Positions 15,320 through 24,938 of a DNA stretch of 64,000 nucleotides are shown piece by piece. Numbering within the stretch: the stretch's first letter is position 1; each line of letters starts with the position of its first letter. The translations under genes and the position numbers were made by a program. Below the pieces are notes generated by a model. The model had not been told where the DNA came from, ran no database searches, and saw only the letters and a program-made list of their open reading frames with translations. The stretch is from contig CAYYYF010000002.1 of assembly GCA_964475945.1 (NCBI GenBank), forward strand, positions 154,593 to 218,592, read 5' to 3'. This DNA is from JBBIQH01 sp964475945. Its GTDB lineage: Archaea; Thermoproteota; Nitrososphaeria; Nitrososphaerales; Nitrosocaldaceae.

Positions 15320-15640
15320 ATGCTTGAGCAGTTGAAGGCTAAGACATTATTCCAGAATACCATAGATGTATGGATAGCATTATGCAATGAGAATGGTATA
15401 GATTGGTATAGTACTGATGCTTATAGAATGTTTATACGCTACCTATTAAGCAGAGGGGTAAGGATGAATAGGTTCCCATTATGTGTTAAGGAGACTGGGG
15501 GTTATGAGCGTAGCAGGGATAAGGTAGCCTTGCTTGATGAGTTATCAAGGATAAATGTAGAGGATGCACAGGTTTACATAGTAAAGTTGGATGATAATAC
15601 GATGAGGATTATAAGGGAGTTCAAGCCTAATACAGTATGA
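15320..15640 (+). CDS. Small protein of unknown function
   Basis: The 106-residue protein is soluble and mixed alpha/beta by eye, with NTIDVWIALCNENGIDWYSTDAYRMFIRYLL and a C-terminal strand-rich VYIVKLDDNTMRIIREF. Codon use matches the neighbours. No known motif found. It follows a membrane-anchored gene on the same strand and may share its transcript. Confidence 0.5.
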   Translation: MLEQLKAKTLFQNTIDVWIALCNENGIDWYSTDAYRMFIRYLLSRGVRMNRFPLCVKETGGYERSRDKVALLDELSRINVEDAQVYIVKLDDNTMRIIREFKPNTV

Positions 15641-15678
15641 TCTTATCAAATCAATTATTATAAAAATATTGCTATAAT

Positions 15679-16047
15679 TTAATGATTCTTTCTGAACTTC
15701 TCCGCTAATGATATATACCTTCCATCCTTCTCTATGACTATCCTTGTATCAAGCCTAACATTAAGCCCTACTGCCCTTAGTATTGCTAGAAGATCTGCTC
15801 CTGTTATCATACCCTTAACCTCTCCACTCTTTATTAGGTCAGCGAACTTTGGTATTATGAATGCCATCTCCCTAGGATACTGCTCCTCTGCTGCCTTAAG
15901 CACCTCCTCCCCTCTATCTGTAAGATGCTCTAGCAGTATATCCCTATCACTCTTCTCCCTCTTCTCGAGCATCCTCTTCTTCATCTCAAGTATCTTCTTT
16001 GCAATTATGATCTCCTCTGCTGGATCGTATTCATTACCCTTATCCAT
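15679..16047 (-). CDS. Conserved helical protein next to rtcB, function unknown
   Basis: The 122-residue protein has a charged N-terminal helix (KKILEMKKRMLEKREKSD) and a compact C-terminal part with LTDRGEEVLKAAEEQYPREMAFIIPKFADLI and ITGADLLAILRAVGLNVRLDTRIVIEKDGR. It lies 7 bases downstream of rtcB on the same strand, so a link to RNA ligation is plausible by position only. A nucleic-acid-binding role is possible. Confidence 0.5.
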   Translation of the reverse strand: MDKGNEYDPAEEIIIAKKILEMKKRMLEKREKSDRDILLEHLTDRGEEVLKAAEEQYPREMAFIIPKFADLIKSGEVKGMITGADLLAILRAVGLNVRLDTRIVIEKDGRYISLAEKFRKNH

Positions 16048-16054
16048 ATAGAAC

Positions 16055-17503
16055 TCAACCTTTTATAACACCTATAGGGACTAGCCTTGCAACCTTTGTT
16101 GCTATACCAACCCTGTGCGATACATCTGCTACTGCATCAACATCCTTGTAAGCCTCTGGCGTCTCCTCTACAACACCCTCCTTGGTTAAGGCCTTTATGT
16201 ATATACCTCTACCCTCTAGCCTCTTCTGAACCTCCTGTGCTGTGTATGAACGCTTTGCTGCTGACCTACTCATGGTTCTACCAGCGCCATGTGCAGTAGA
16301 GCCAAAGGTAAGTTCCATTGATTTTGGATTGCCTAGAAGTATCCAGCTTGCTGTGCCCATGGAGCCTGGTATGAGCACAGGCTGACCTAATGCTCTATAC
16401 TTCTCTGGCAACTCAGGTCTATCAGCAGGGAATGCCCTAGTAGCACCCTTCCTATGCACAACAACCTGCTTAAGTGAGCCATCTATCTTATGCTCCTCAA
16501 CCTTTGCTATGTTATGAGCAACATCATACACTAGCCTCATCTCTAGATCAGATTCGCTCATGCTGAATACCCTCTCGAATGCCTTCCTTGTCCAATGGGT
16601 TATCATCTGCCTATTGCTCCATGCAAAGTTGAGTGCTGCATACATTGCCTTCCTATACGCCTCTCCTTCTTGAGATGAGTTTGGTACACATGCAAGCTCT
16701 CTATCTGGCAGTGTTATACCATACCTCTTTAATGCTGATTCAGATACCCTAAGGTAATCTGAGCATATCTGATGCCCTAGACCCCTTGAGCCACAGTGTA
16801 TAAGCACGGTTATCTGCCCCTCATGGTCTATACCCATAGCCTTTGCTGCCCTCTCATCGTATATCTTATCTACCTTCTGCACCTCCAGGAAGTGGTTCCC
16901 AGAGCCTAGAGTACCCAACTGAGGTGCGCCCCTCTTCCTTGCCATATTAGATACCTTGCTTGGATCTGCATCTCTCATCTTACCATTCTCCTCGCATACC
17001 TCGGCATCCTCCTCCCAGCCATAGCCATTCCCTATAGCCCAGTATACACCATCAGTTAAGACTTCATCAAGCTCAGCATTACTTAACTTTACTACACCCT
17101 CGCTACCTACCCCAGATGGTACTGCCCTAAAGAGCTCATTAACTAGCTCCTTTAACCTTGGTCTAACATCCTTCTCATCAAGGTTGGTCCTTATCAGCCT
17201 TACTCCACAGTTTATATCATACCCTACCCCTCCTGGGCTTATAACCCCATCCTCTACACTCATAGCAGCAACCCCTCCTACTGGAAAGCCATAGCCTTCA
17301 TGCCCATCTGGCAATACAACAACATGCTTCTGCACGCCTGGAAGAGTTGCTACATTCATAGCCTGCTGTATGGTTCTATCACTGAGCATCTTGCTGAGCA
17401 ACTCCTCATTAGCATATATGGTAACTGGCACCTTCATACCCTTGCTCTCTATGGGATCTATCCTATACTCAACATCACTTATCCTCTTGACATAACTCAT
17501 CAT
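16055..17503 (-). CDS. rtcB: RNA-splicing ligase RtcB (3'-phosphate tRNA ligase)
   Basis: The 482-residue protein has the RtcB metal site VGYDINCGVR, GSGNHFLEVQ, HCGSRGLGHQ, and the guanylylation motif around HGAGRTMSR. It joins tRNA exon halves (2',3'-cyclic phosphate and 5'-OH) using GTP and Mn2+, which the intron-bearing tRNAs of this window need. No intein is present and length is normal. M2 is an equally good start. Confidence 0.97.
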   Translation of the reverse strand: MMSYVKRISDVEYRIDPIESKGMKVPVTIYANEELLSKMLSDRTIQQAMNVATLPGVQKHVVVLPDGHEGYGFPVGGVAAMSVEDGVISPGGVGYDINCGVRLIRTNLDEKDVRPRLKELVNELFRAVPSGVGSEGVVKLSNAELDEVLTDGVYWAIGNGYGWEEDAEVCEENGKMRDADPSKVSNMARKRGAPQLGTLGSGNHFLEVQKVDKIYDERAAKAMGIDHEGQITVLIHCGSRGLGHQICSDYLRVSESALKRYGITLPDRELACVPNSSQEGEAYRKAMYAALNFAWSNRQMITHWTRKAFERVFSMSESDLEMRLVYDVAHNIAKVEEHKIDGSLKQVVVHRKGATRAFPADRPELPEKYRALGQPVLIPGSMGTASWILLGNPKSMELTFGSTAHGAGRTMSRSAAKRSYTAQEVQKRLEGRGIYIKALTKEGVVEETPEAYKDVDAVADVSHRVGIATKVARLVPIGVIKG

Positions 17504-17583
17504 ATGCTTATTGCATCTGAATGATTATTTAAACCAATTGTAACAGCAATAATGTTTAATAGGTTATACTCTATAAGCATGAT
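17504..17583. promoter_or_regulatory. Divergent promoter region rtcB / peroxiredoxin
   Basis: The 80 bases between the two starts hold ATTATTTAAACC (rtcB side, as TTTAAATAAT on the minus strand about 25 bases out) and TTTAATAGG (peroxiredoxin side, about 30 bases out). Both are TATA-like and placed for short or absent leaders. Confidence 0.4.
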
Positions 17584-18075
17584 ATGGCACAGCAGGTATC
17601 AAAGGTACCTGAGGTAGGATCCAAGGCAATAGAGTTTACATTACCAGATACTGATCTTAAGATGAGGAGTCTAAGCGAGTTTAAAGGCAAGAAGGTAGTA
17701 CTAGCATTCTTCCCAGCAGCACTATCACCAGTATGCACCAAGGAGATGTGCACGTTTAGGGATCACTTCGATGAGTTAAGTAAGGCAGGGGCTGAGGTGA
17801 TAGGTATAAGTGTTGATGGACCGTTTGCAAACAAACAGTTCAAGGAGGTGCATAAAATAAACTTTCCATTGCTTAGTGATTACAACAGGGAGGTTATAAG
17901 TAAGTATGGGATAGTTATGAAGGATCTGCTGCATATAAAAGATTATAGGGCAGCAAAGAGGGCAGTCTTTGTAATAGATAGGGATGGGGTTATAAGGTAT
18001 AGATGGATATCTGATAACCCATTGGTAGAGCCTAACTATGAAGAGGTAAAGCAGGTTATAAAGTCACTACCATGA
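17584..18075 (+). CDS. Peroxiredoxin (BCP/AhpC-TSA family)
   Basis: The 163-residue thioredoxin-fold protein has KKVVLAFFPAALSPVCTKEMCTFRDHF, with the peroxidatic Cys in the PVCT motif and a second Cys five residues on, as in many BCP-type enzymes where it is resolving. It reduces peroxides in the cytoplasm. It stands alone, followed by a T-rich stretch. Confidence 0.9.
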   Translation: MAQQVSKVPEVGSKAIEFTLPDTDLKMRSLSEFKGKKVVLAFFPAALSPVCTKEMCTFRDHFDELSKAGAEVIGISVDGPFANKQFKEVHKINFPLLSDYNREVISKYGIVMKDLLHIKDYRAAKRAVFVIDRDGVIRYRWISDNPLVEPNYEEVKQVIKSLP

Positions 18076-18077
18076 AA

Positions 18078-18112
18078 TATTTTTAGAATTTATTTTTATT
18101 TTTATTTATTCT
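18078..18112 (+). terminator. T-rich terminator after the peroxiredoxin gene
   Basis: Directly after the stop the plus strand runs ATATTTTTAGAATTTATTTTTATTTTTATTTATT, the oligo-T pattern that ends archaeal transcripts without a hairpin. It also separates the gene from the convergent carboxylase operon. Confidence 0.55.
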
Positions 18113-18603
18113 ATAACTGCTATAGTATCATTCCTTGCTATAGTCATGCCTTCCTTAACCTTTATATCCTTTATAACCCCATCCTTATGTGCCTTTATCC
18201 TAACCTGCATCTTCATGGATTCAACAACTATCACTGGATCGCCCTTCTTAACTATATCATCCTTCTTTATAAGTACAGAGATTACCTTGCCAGGTATAGA
18301 GCTTGTTAAATACCTACTCTTATCTGCTATACTATCACTCTTTGCTGTAGTTGCATTTGGTATAAGGTTAACTGTAGCCTCTTTACCATCTATAAGCATC
18401 TTGAGTACCTTGCTGTTACTCTCTATATACCTTACATTATGGTACTTGCCATTAAGGAGGAACTCAACAGTACCATCATTGTTAATATTTACTATATTTA
18501 TCCTACACTCTTTACCATTTATGGTTGCAAGTATACCATCTTTACCTGCATCATTTATATCTGCATTAACACTTACATTAAGATCCTCTATCTTAAACTC
18601 CAT
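18106..18603 (-). CDS. Biotin carboxyl carrier protein of acetyl/propionyl-CoA carboxylase
   Basis: The 165-residue protein ends in a biotinyl domain with VIVVESMKMQVRIKAHKDG, in which the Lys of SMKM carries biotin. The N-terminal half is a linker and beta region. It is the last gene of a three-gene minus-strand operon and overlaps the biotin carboxylase by 11 bases. It shuttles CO2 from biotin carboxylase to carboxyltransferase. Confidence 0.93.
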   Translation of the reverse strand: MEFKIEDLNVSVNADINDAGKDGILATINGKECRINIVNINNDGTVEFLLNGKYHNVRYIESNSKVLKMLIDGKEATVNLIPNATTAKSDSIADKSRYLTSSIPGKVISVLIKKDDIVKKGDPVIVVESMKMQVRIKAHKDGVIKDIKVKEGMTIARNDTIAVIE

Positions 18604-20137
18604 ACCTCATCATCACCCTACCTATCTGCTTCCATGGTGATATACCTTCTACCCTCTTCTTACCATCTGTATTATTCTTGCTTGCACTTGCTATATACCT
18701 ACTTAGGTTCTTATGTATTAGAGTAGCAGCTACTATTGCATCTATACTACTCTTAATGCTAGAGTTAAGTTCTTCTTGCATCCTAGCAATTATATTGAAC
18801 CTATCTAGATAATCTGTTGATAACTCTCCCCTTATGAAGGCCTCATCCCTCATTATGAACCTGTGTAATGGTATGGTTGTATTTATATTCTCTATGTAGA
18901 ACTCATTAAGGGCATTTATCATCCTCCTCCTTGCCTCATCGAACGTGCTACCCCATGTTATAACCTTTGCTACCAGTGAGTCATAGTAGCCAGATACATT
19001 GCATCCTGGGTATAGATAGGTATCTACCCTTACCCCTGGTCCATACGGGATGTTAACCTTACCTACTCTACCGTATGATGGTGCAAACTCATTTGCTGGA
19101 TCCTCTGCATTTATCCTACACTCTATTGCATAACCATTTATCCTAAGATCCTTCTGCTTGAATGGCAACTCCTTACCAGATGCTACAAGTATCTGTAACT
19201 TAACAAGATCCTTACCTGTTATCATCTCAGTCACTGGATGCTCTACTTGTAGCCTAGAGTTTATCTCTATCAGATAAAAGTTGCCAGTATACTCATCCCT
19301 TATGAACTCAACGGTGCCAGCGTTTATGTAATCTATGGCATCTGCAAGTTTAACTACCATGCTACCTACATTATGCCTAGAATTCTCATCTACAGCAGGG
19401 GATGGTGCTAACTCAACCAGCTTCTGATACCTCCTCTGTATAGAGCACTCCCTCTCGAATAGGTAAACAGCATTACCATGCATATCCCTAAGCAACTGGA
19501 ACTCTATGTGCCTTATCCTAGGGAAGTACTTCTCAACGAACATTGCTGCCCTACCATATGCTGCCTTTGCCTCTGCAGTTGCTATCTCAAACTCCTGGAT
19601 CAACTGCTCATCATTGCTAACAAGCCTTATACCCCTTCCTCCTCCACCGAATGCTGACTTGAGTAGAACTGGATAGCCAAACTGCTTAGCAAACTCTAGA
19701 GCCTTGTCAGCATCATCAAGTATACCATCACTTGCTGGTACTACAGGTATACCTAGCCTCTTCGCTAACTGCTTTACAGCCATCTTATCGCCAGAGAACC
19801 TCATGGTAGATGACTTTGGTCCTATAAATATTATACCAGCCTTCTCACATGCATCAACGAAGTTTGCATTCTCAGATAAGAAACCATAGCCAGGGTGTAT
19901 TGCATCAGCAGAGGCCTTCTTTGCAGTCTCTATTATCCTATCTATGTTAAGGTAACTATCCTTTGCTGCTGCACCACCAATATGGTAAGCCTCATCAGCA
20001 AGCTTTACATGTAAAGCATTAACATCTTCATCAGAGTACACAGCAACGGTTGCTATATCCAACTCCCTACATGCCCTTATAACCCTTACAGCTATCTCCC
20101 CTCTATTTGCTATTAGAATCTTCCTTATCTCGTTCAT
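18593..20137 (-). CDS. accC: Acetyl/propionyl-CoA carboxylase, biotin carboxylase subunit
   Basis: The 514-residue ATP-grasp enzyme begins IRKILIANRGEIAVRVIRACRELDI, has HPGYGFLSENANF, the glycine loop GGGGRGIRLV, and EINSRLQVEHPVTEMITGKDLV. It carboxylates biotin with bicarbonate and ATP. In this phylum one carboxylase serves both acetyl-CoA and propionyl-CoA in the 3-hydroxypropionate/4-hydroxybutyrate cycle. It starts 3 bases after the carboxyltransferase gene. Confidence 0.95.
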   Translation of the reverse strand: MNEIRKILIANRGEIAVRVIRACRELDIATVAVYSDEDVNALHVKLADEAYHIGGAAAKDSYLNIDRIIETAKKASADAIHPGYGFLSENANFVDACEKAGIIFIGPKSSTMRFSGDKMAVKQLAKRLGIPVVPASDGILDDADKALEFAKQFGYPVLLKSAFGGGGRGIRLVSNDEQLIQEFEIATAEAKAAYGRAAMFVEKYFPRIRHIEFQLLRDMHGNAVYLFERECSIQRRYQKLVELAPSPAVDENSRHNVGSMVVKLADAIDYINAGTVEFIRDEYTGNFYLIEINSRLQVEHPVTEMITGKDLVKLQILVASGKELPFKQKDLRINGYAIECRINAEDPANEFAPSYGRVGKVNIPYGPGVRVDTYLYPGCNVSGYYDSLVAKVITWGSTFDEARRRMINALNEFYIENINTTIPLHRFIMRDEAFIRGELSTDYLDRFNIIARMQEELNSSIKSSIDAIVAATLIHKNLSRYIASASKNNTDGKKRVEGISPWKQIGRVMMRYGV

Positions 20138-20140
20138 ACC

Positions 20141-21688
20141 CTACAGGTTTATATTACCATGCTTCTTAAATGGTCTGCCCTCCCTCTTATTACTTAGACT
20201 CTCTAAAGCCCTTATAAGCATTGGTCTAGTCTCTATTGGATCTATAACAGCATCTATATAGCCATGCTCTGCTGCTATGTATGGGTTTGCAAACTTTGCC
20301 TTATACTCCTCTATGAACTTCCTTCTTAGAGCCTCTTTATCCTGCGCATTCGCAAGGTCCTTCCTGAATATTATATTTACAGCAGCCTCTGGGCCCATCA
20401 CTGCTATCTCAGCAGTAGGCCATGCAAAGTTGTAGTCTATGCGTAGGTGCTTGCTACCCATTGCTATGTATGCGCCACCATAGGCCTTGCCTACTATAAC
20501 TGTTATCTTTGGTACCGTAGCCTCGCTATATGCAAAGAGCAACTTGCTTCCATGCCTTATTATACCATGGTGCTCCTGCTCCATCCCTGGTAGATACCCA
20601 GGGGTATCTACAAATGTTATAATCGGAATATTAAAGCAGTCACATGTCCTTATGAACCTTGCAGCCTTGTTGGATGAGTCTATATCCAATGAGCCTGATA
20701 GATGCATAGGCTGGTTAGCAACAACACCTACAACCTTACCATTAAGCCTACCAAAACCAACTATTATATTTGGTGCCCATAACTCATGAACCTCAAATAA
20801 CTCATTGTTATCTAGAACAGATCTTACTATCTCCTTCATATCATATGGCTCGAATGGATTCTCTGGCACTATATCTGCTAACTTGCTATCCATCCTGTTA
20901 GGATCATCTGTAGGCTCTATGCTTGGTGGATCCTCCATGTTATTCTGGGGCAAGTATGATAGCAGCTTCTTCACTATATCGAAGCACTCATACTCATCCT
21001 TGGCAACAAAGTGTGCTACCCCACTGTACTTTGCATGTGTATATGCCCCTCCTAACTCCTCAAAAGTGGTCTCCTCTCCTAGAGCAGCCTTTACAACCTC
21101 AGGCCCAGTAACGAACATGTAGCTTATCTTATCCACCATTATAACAAAGTCCGTTATGGCAGGGGAGTATACGGCACCGCCAGCACAGGGCCCTACGCTT
21201 ACAGTTATTTGAGGTACTACTCCAGATGCCAATGTATTCCTATAGAATATCTCACCATATCCAGCAAGGCTCAATACCCCTTCCTGTATCCTTGCACCTC
21301 CAGAATCTATCAATCCTATTATTGGGCAACCTACACGCATCGCATGATCCATAACCTTTGCTATCTTATGACCAGACATCTCACCTAGAGAGCCCCCTAG
21401 CACAGTAAAGTCCTGTGCATAAACAAATACCTGCCTTCCAGATATGCTACCATAGCCTGTTATAACAGCATCACCATAGAACTTATACTGATCTAAACCA
21501 AAGTCCCTTGATCTAGTTAACACAAACTTGTCTATCTCTACAAATGACCCAGGATCAAGCAATAGGGATAACCTCTCCCTAGCAGTTAACTTACCCTTAG
21601 CATGCTGCTCCTTTATCTTAGTATCTCCTCCACCCTTCTCTGCTAACTTGTTAAGGTTTGATAATCTCTCTTGCTTATCCTTATGCAC
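20141..21688 (-). CDS. pccB: Acetyl/propionyl-CoA carboxylase, carboxyltransferase subunit
   Basis: The 515-residue crotonase-fold protein has the N-terminal KLTARERLSLLLDPGSFVE, DFTVLGGSLGEMSGHK, GLIDSGGARIQEGV, and the C-terminal FVDTPGYLPGMEQEHHGIIRHG and GKAYGGAYIAMGSK oxyanion motifs. It moves the carboxyl group from biotin to acyl-CoA. It heads the carboxylase operon. The full operon in one place agrees with autotrophic growth. Confidence 0.95.
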   Translation of the reverse strand: MHKDKQERLSNLNKLAEKGGGDTKIKEQHAKGKLTARERLSLLLDPGSFVEIDKFVLTRSRDFGLDQYKFYGDAVITGYGSISGRQVFVYAQDFTVLGGSLGEMSGHKIAKVMDHAMRVGCPIIGLIDSGGARIQEGVLSLAGYGEIFYRNTLASGVVPQITVSVGPCAGGAVYSPAITDFVIMVDKISYMFVTGPEVVKAALGEETTFEELGGAYTHAKYSGVAHFVAKDEYECFDIVKKLLSYLPQNNMEDPPSIEPTDDPNRMDSKLADIVPENPFEPYDMKEIVRSVLDNNELFEVHELWAPNIIVGFGRLNGKVVGVVANQPMHLSGSLDIDSSNKAARFIRTCDCFNIPIITFVDTPGYLPGMEQEHHGIIRHGSKLLFAYSEATVPKITVIVGKAYGGAYIAMGSKHLRIDYNFAWPTAEIAVMGPEAAVNIIFRKDLANAQDKEALRRKFIEEYKAKFANPYIAAEHGYIDAVIDPIETRPMLIRALESLSNKREGRPFKKHGNINL

Positions 21689-21758
21689 ATAAAGGATAGA
21701 GATAAAGTGTTATATAAACTAACTTTAGCTACTCTGTTAAATTTTGAGATGATACATC

Positions 21759-22034
21759 TTAACGTATCTTCCTTGCCCCTTTGGTCCTCCTAAATGCCCC
21801 CATGCTAGATGAGTAGTTCTCATAGAGCATCTCTAGCACATGTATCTCATGCTCTAACCTGTATATCTCCTCCCTCACTCTATCTACTGCATCATCCATC
21901 TTGCTATTAGAATCCATAGCATATCCTTCATCTTCATCCCTGCTCTCTTCCTTTACACTTGCTAACAACTCCTCTAGCCTTCGCCTCTTCTCTTCAAGTA
22001 ATCTCTTAACATTCTCCTCATATAATGTTGACAT
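21759..22034 (-). CDS. Small coiled-coil protein of unknown function
   Basis: The 91-residue protein is highly charged with heptad-like Leu/Glu/Arg stretches (VKRLLEEKRRRLEELLASVKEE and VDRVREEIYRLEHEIHVLEMLYE), predicting two helices of an antiparallel coiled coil joined by an acidic loop. No known family. It lies between rfcL's partner and the carboxylase operon. Confidence 0.5.
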   Translation of the reverse strand: MSTLYEENVKRLLEEKRRRLEELLASVKEESRDEDEGYAMDSNSKMDDAVDRVREEIYRLEHEIHVLEMLYENYSSSMGAFRRTKGARKIR

Positions 22035-22108
22035 ACTCCCACCATGCTTTATCTTTCTATACTAATTTTATTGCAGTATTTAAAGTTACAATAAGTATAA
22101 AGAGATTA

Positions 22109-22459
22109 CTAAGCATCCTGTATTGCTCCCATATACATTACATAGTTATCATAGCCTTTAGCCATACAATCCTTACATATGCACTTACATGCTACCTGTA
22201 ACCTATTGCAACTACTTGAGAACTCGCACTCATAGCATCCAGCATCGTTACTGCATATTACACATGGCAGTTCTATACTTACTGAGTCTGATGTTGACTC
22301 CTTTATTATAGCAACTATGCTCTCTAACCTACTAGCATCCTTTATAGTAAACAATCCATTAGCCTTATTGTACTCAACCCCATTCCTCATCAGTCTAGCA
22401 AAAGAATCTCTTCCTAGCCTAGGTAGGGTAAAGCCCTTGCCTAATGAGATCCTTATCAT
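22109..22459 (-). CDS. Cys-rich putative metal-binding protein co-translated with rfcL
   Basis: The 116-residue protein has a C-terminal half with ten Cys (PCVICSNDAGCYECEF, SSCNRLQVACKCICKDC), suggesting two zinc sites or an Fe-S cluster. Its start overlaps the rfcL stop by four bases, so a link to replication factor C is likely by position. No family recognised. Confidence 0.6.
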   Translation of the reverse strand: MIRISLGKGFTLPRLGRDSFARLMRNGVEYNKANGLFTIKDASRLESIVAIIKESTSDSVSIELPCVICSNDAGCYECEFSSSCNRLQVACKCICKDCMAKGYDNYVMYMGAIQDA

Positions 22460-23670
22460 ACTCCTCTCTTATTACTTATCATATCCTCAAGCCCCTTTGG
22501 TAAAAGATTACTCTCAATAGCAGACTTTAAGTAATCCCTCTTATTGCGTAAGATAAGCATAAGGTATGGTAGGTAGTATGCTTTAATACTATGCAAGGAT
22601 TCATGCAATGCATCTGCTAGTGCTTCTACAGTATCCCTTATAACCTTGCCTTCAGTGAATACCTTGCTGCTCAAGTCATAAGGCATATCATACTGAGCAT
22701 ATACTATACCTCTACTTGAGTGGAATATAGACTCTGCTATCATCCTATCTATATATCTAAGCATATCCCATCTCCTCTTATAGTTGATTATGCTAATAAA
22801 GGTATCTACATAGGATAGAGCGTTAAGCATATTAGCAATGCTCTCTATATCCTTGCTACTGCTTACTATACTTGCATATAATGCATAGAGTTTATCCAAC
22901 CTCTTTGCCTCACTATCGTAATAGAACCTTGGGTCACTGTAGAAACCCTCGCAACTCATTAATGCATCTACAGCCTCATCTATGCTTGATGCAGAGAAGA
23001 ACTTGTTCAATGCCTCCTCTATAGGTATTGTGTATGCTTTAGGTGTAGCACTATCTACCTTGCTTATCACTGCCTGAGCCTTGTTAAGCATTGCTCTAAC
23101 ATCACCACCAACCTCACTCACAACCCTTATCCTATCACCTATACTCATCTTTACACCCTCTTTCTTAAGTATATGCTCTAGGTAAAGCATCAAGAGCCTA
23201 GGAGGTACACGCTTGAACCTTACAACATTGCATACCTTCTTCAACTCCCTCAGATTCTCACTGCTATCATCATTAGCTGCCATTATTACAGGGATTGTAG
23301 CCTCATGCAAGAGGTTGAGAAGTGCATTAAAGCCTCCTCTATCAACACTACCATGCATACCATCAACCTCATCAAGGAATAGCATAACCCTCCTAGAGTA
23401 TATGTTTGCATTTCTGAAGATAGGTTTGATTATGCTCTCAAGCCTATCCTTTGTACGCTCATCGCTAGCATTAAGCTCTATAACCTCATAATCAAGATCC
23501 CTTGCTAATGCCTTAACTAGAGTTGTCTTGCCTACCCCTGGAGGACCTACCAATAGAAGTGGCTTGCTACCTTGAGTCCACTGCTTCAGCCACCTGAGCA
23601 CCTGAAGCCTAGAATCCTCGTTACCAACCATCTCTGCCATGCTCTTTGGTCTATGCCTCTCTACTAGCAT
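22456..23670 (-). CDS. rfcL: Replication factor C large subunit
   Basis: The 404-residue AAA+ protein opens LVERHRPKSMAEMVGNED, has Walker A VGPPGVGKTTLVKAL (about 42-56) and Walker B VMLFLDEVDGM with sensor 1 AANDDS. RfcL and RfcS load the PCNA clamp. It is shorter than many archaeal RfcL (about 480 residues) and lacks an obvious acidic, Lys-rich PIP tail. It overlaps the downstream Cys-rich gene. Confidence 0.93.
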   Translation of the reverse strand: MLVERHRPKSMAEMVGNEDSRLQVLRWLKQWTQGSKPLLLVGPPGVGKTTLVKALARDLDYEVIELNASDERTKDRLESIIKPIFRNANIYSRRVMLFLDEVDGMHGSVDRGGFNALLNLLHEATIPVIMAANDDSSENLRELKKVCNVVRFKRVPPRLLMLYLEHILKKEGVKMSIGDRIRVVSEVGGDVRAMLNKAQAVISKVDSATPKAYTIPIEEALNKFFSASSIDEAVDALMSCEGFYSDPRFYYDSEAKRLDKLYALYASIVSSSKDIESIANMLNALSYVDTFISIINYKRRWDMLRYIDRMIAESIFHSSRGIVYAQYDMPYDLSSKVFTEGKVIRDTVEALADALHESLHSIKAYYLPYLMLILRNKRDYLKSAIESNLLPKGLEDMISNKRGV

Positions 23671-23716
23671 CTAACTTAGAAGATGCAGCAATACATATAT
23701 TGGTATTGGTTTATCA

Positions 23717-24856
23717 TTACCTCTCCTTAAGTGCGGTTGTAAAGATGTTAAGATCATACTCCTTTAGCCTTCTATACCAATACTCATTGTAGTGCTTAAC
23801 GCTAAGCACCATGAACTCAAGGAATGGTCTTACCTTGAACCTCTCAGGGAGCATCTGTATAGCTAGCATTGCATCATCTAGGTAAAGCATGCTCTTCTTG
23901 AATGTAAGATCAAATGCTAACTTTACATCCCCTGTATTTAGTGCATAGTAGAGTGGCCATGATGGAACCTTTATAACCTTGATCTTGATAGAATCCTCTA
24001 TCTCATTGCCACAACCTACAGACTCTCCAGCCCTTGCCATTCCATGGTAGAATATCTTCCTTAACGGGCTATCATTAACCATTACCATGTTCCTAGCAGC
24101 TGTGCCCATCACTGCTCTATACTTCTTGTAGCATTCATTCATATTCTCCTCATCCATTGCTAATGGGTTCTTCTTAAGCATGATATCCATATACTGTCCT
24201 CTCCTTGCATCATTAAAGCCTTGCTCGAATGACTCAAGTATATCCTTGCTTATAGAAGAGATCTTCCTCCTTGCTATCCTAAGCATGTATGGGCATATTA
24301 GCCTATAATCATCTAAATACTCTATATCCTCATCCATATCCATTATCCTATCCATAGGCTCGCTAAGATCTATTGCTATTATATGACCATCTATCAGCAT
24401 ATCCCTTAATGCATACTCTATGCTTATGTTATGATAAGAGCATGCACCATCAAATAATGCATAGAAGATAGGATATGTCATCTTAACGTAATTAGAGTCT
24501 AGTAGCCTCTGAACCCTATCCTTGCATATATCTACATTGGATAACCTCATACTTGCATTATCTATGCTATCCTCATCCATGCTAAACAACCTATCTAGTG
24601 TAAAACCATCTACCTCAATCTCCCTTAAGAACTCGTTTATCCTAAGCAATGGGTTATCATCCTTTGTTATTGCACTATGCAACTCATTAACAAGCATACT
24701 CGTGAATCTAGGGAATTCTTGATCTGCCAACTCCTTGTAGTGCTTGAACTGCTTATACCTCTCAGTATTAAGCATGGCCTGCTTCAGTATCTCCTTCCCT
24801 GCATCTGTATGCATTAAGGCAGATTTATCGAATATGCTATCATCTTTTGCACTCAT
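23717..24856 (-). CDS. Uncharacterised 379-residue protein
   Basis: The protein is soluble, acidic and largely helical, with no Walker, zinc or membrane motifs. Recognisable stretches include DEDIEYLDDYRLICPYMLRIARRKI and a Lys-rich C-terminal third (PSWPLYYALNTGDVKLAFDL). It starts directly upstream of rfcL (46 bases) on the same strand and may be co-expressed. Likely restricted to this phylum. Confidence 0.5.
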   Translation of the reverse strand: MSAKDDSIFDKSALMHTDAGKEILKQAMLNTERYKQFKHYKELADQEFPRFTSMLVNELHSAITKDDNPLLRINEFLREIEVDGFTLDRLFSMDEDSIDNASMRLSNVDICKDRVQRLLDSNYVKMTYPIFYALFDGACSYHNISIEYALRDMLIDGHIIAIDLSEPMDRIMDMDEDIEYLDDYRLICPYMLRIARRKISSISKDILESFEQGFNDARRGQYMDIMLKKNPLAMDEENMNECYKKYRAVMGTAARNMVMVNDSPLRKIFYHGMARAGESVGCGNEIEDSIKIKVIKVPSWPLYYALNTGDVKLAFDLTFKKSMLYLDDAMLAIQMLPERFKVRPFLEFMVLSVKHYNEYWYRRLKEYDLNIFTTALKER

Positions 24857-24938
24857 ACCACTATGGAGTTGCAGATGGTAATAATATCTTTCGTTTTATT
24901 TCATTTCATCTATCTTATTTTTATTTTTATTTATTTGC

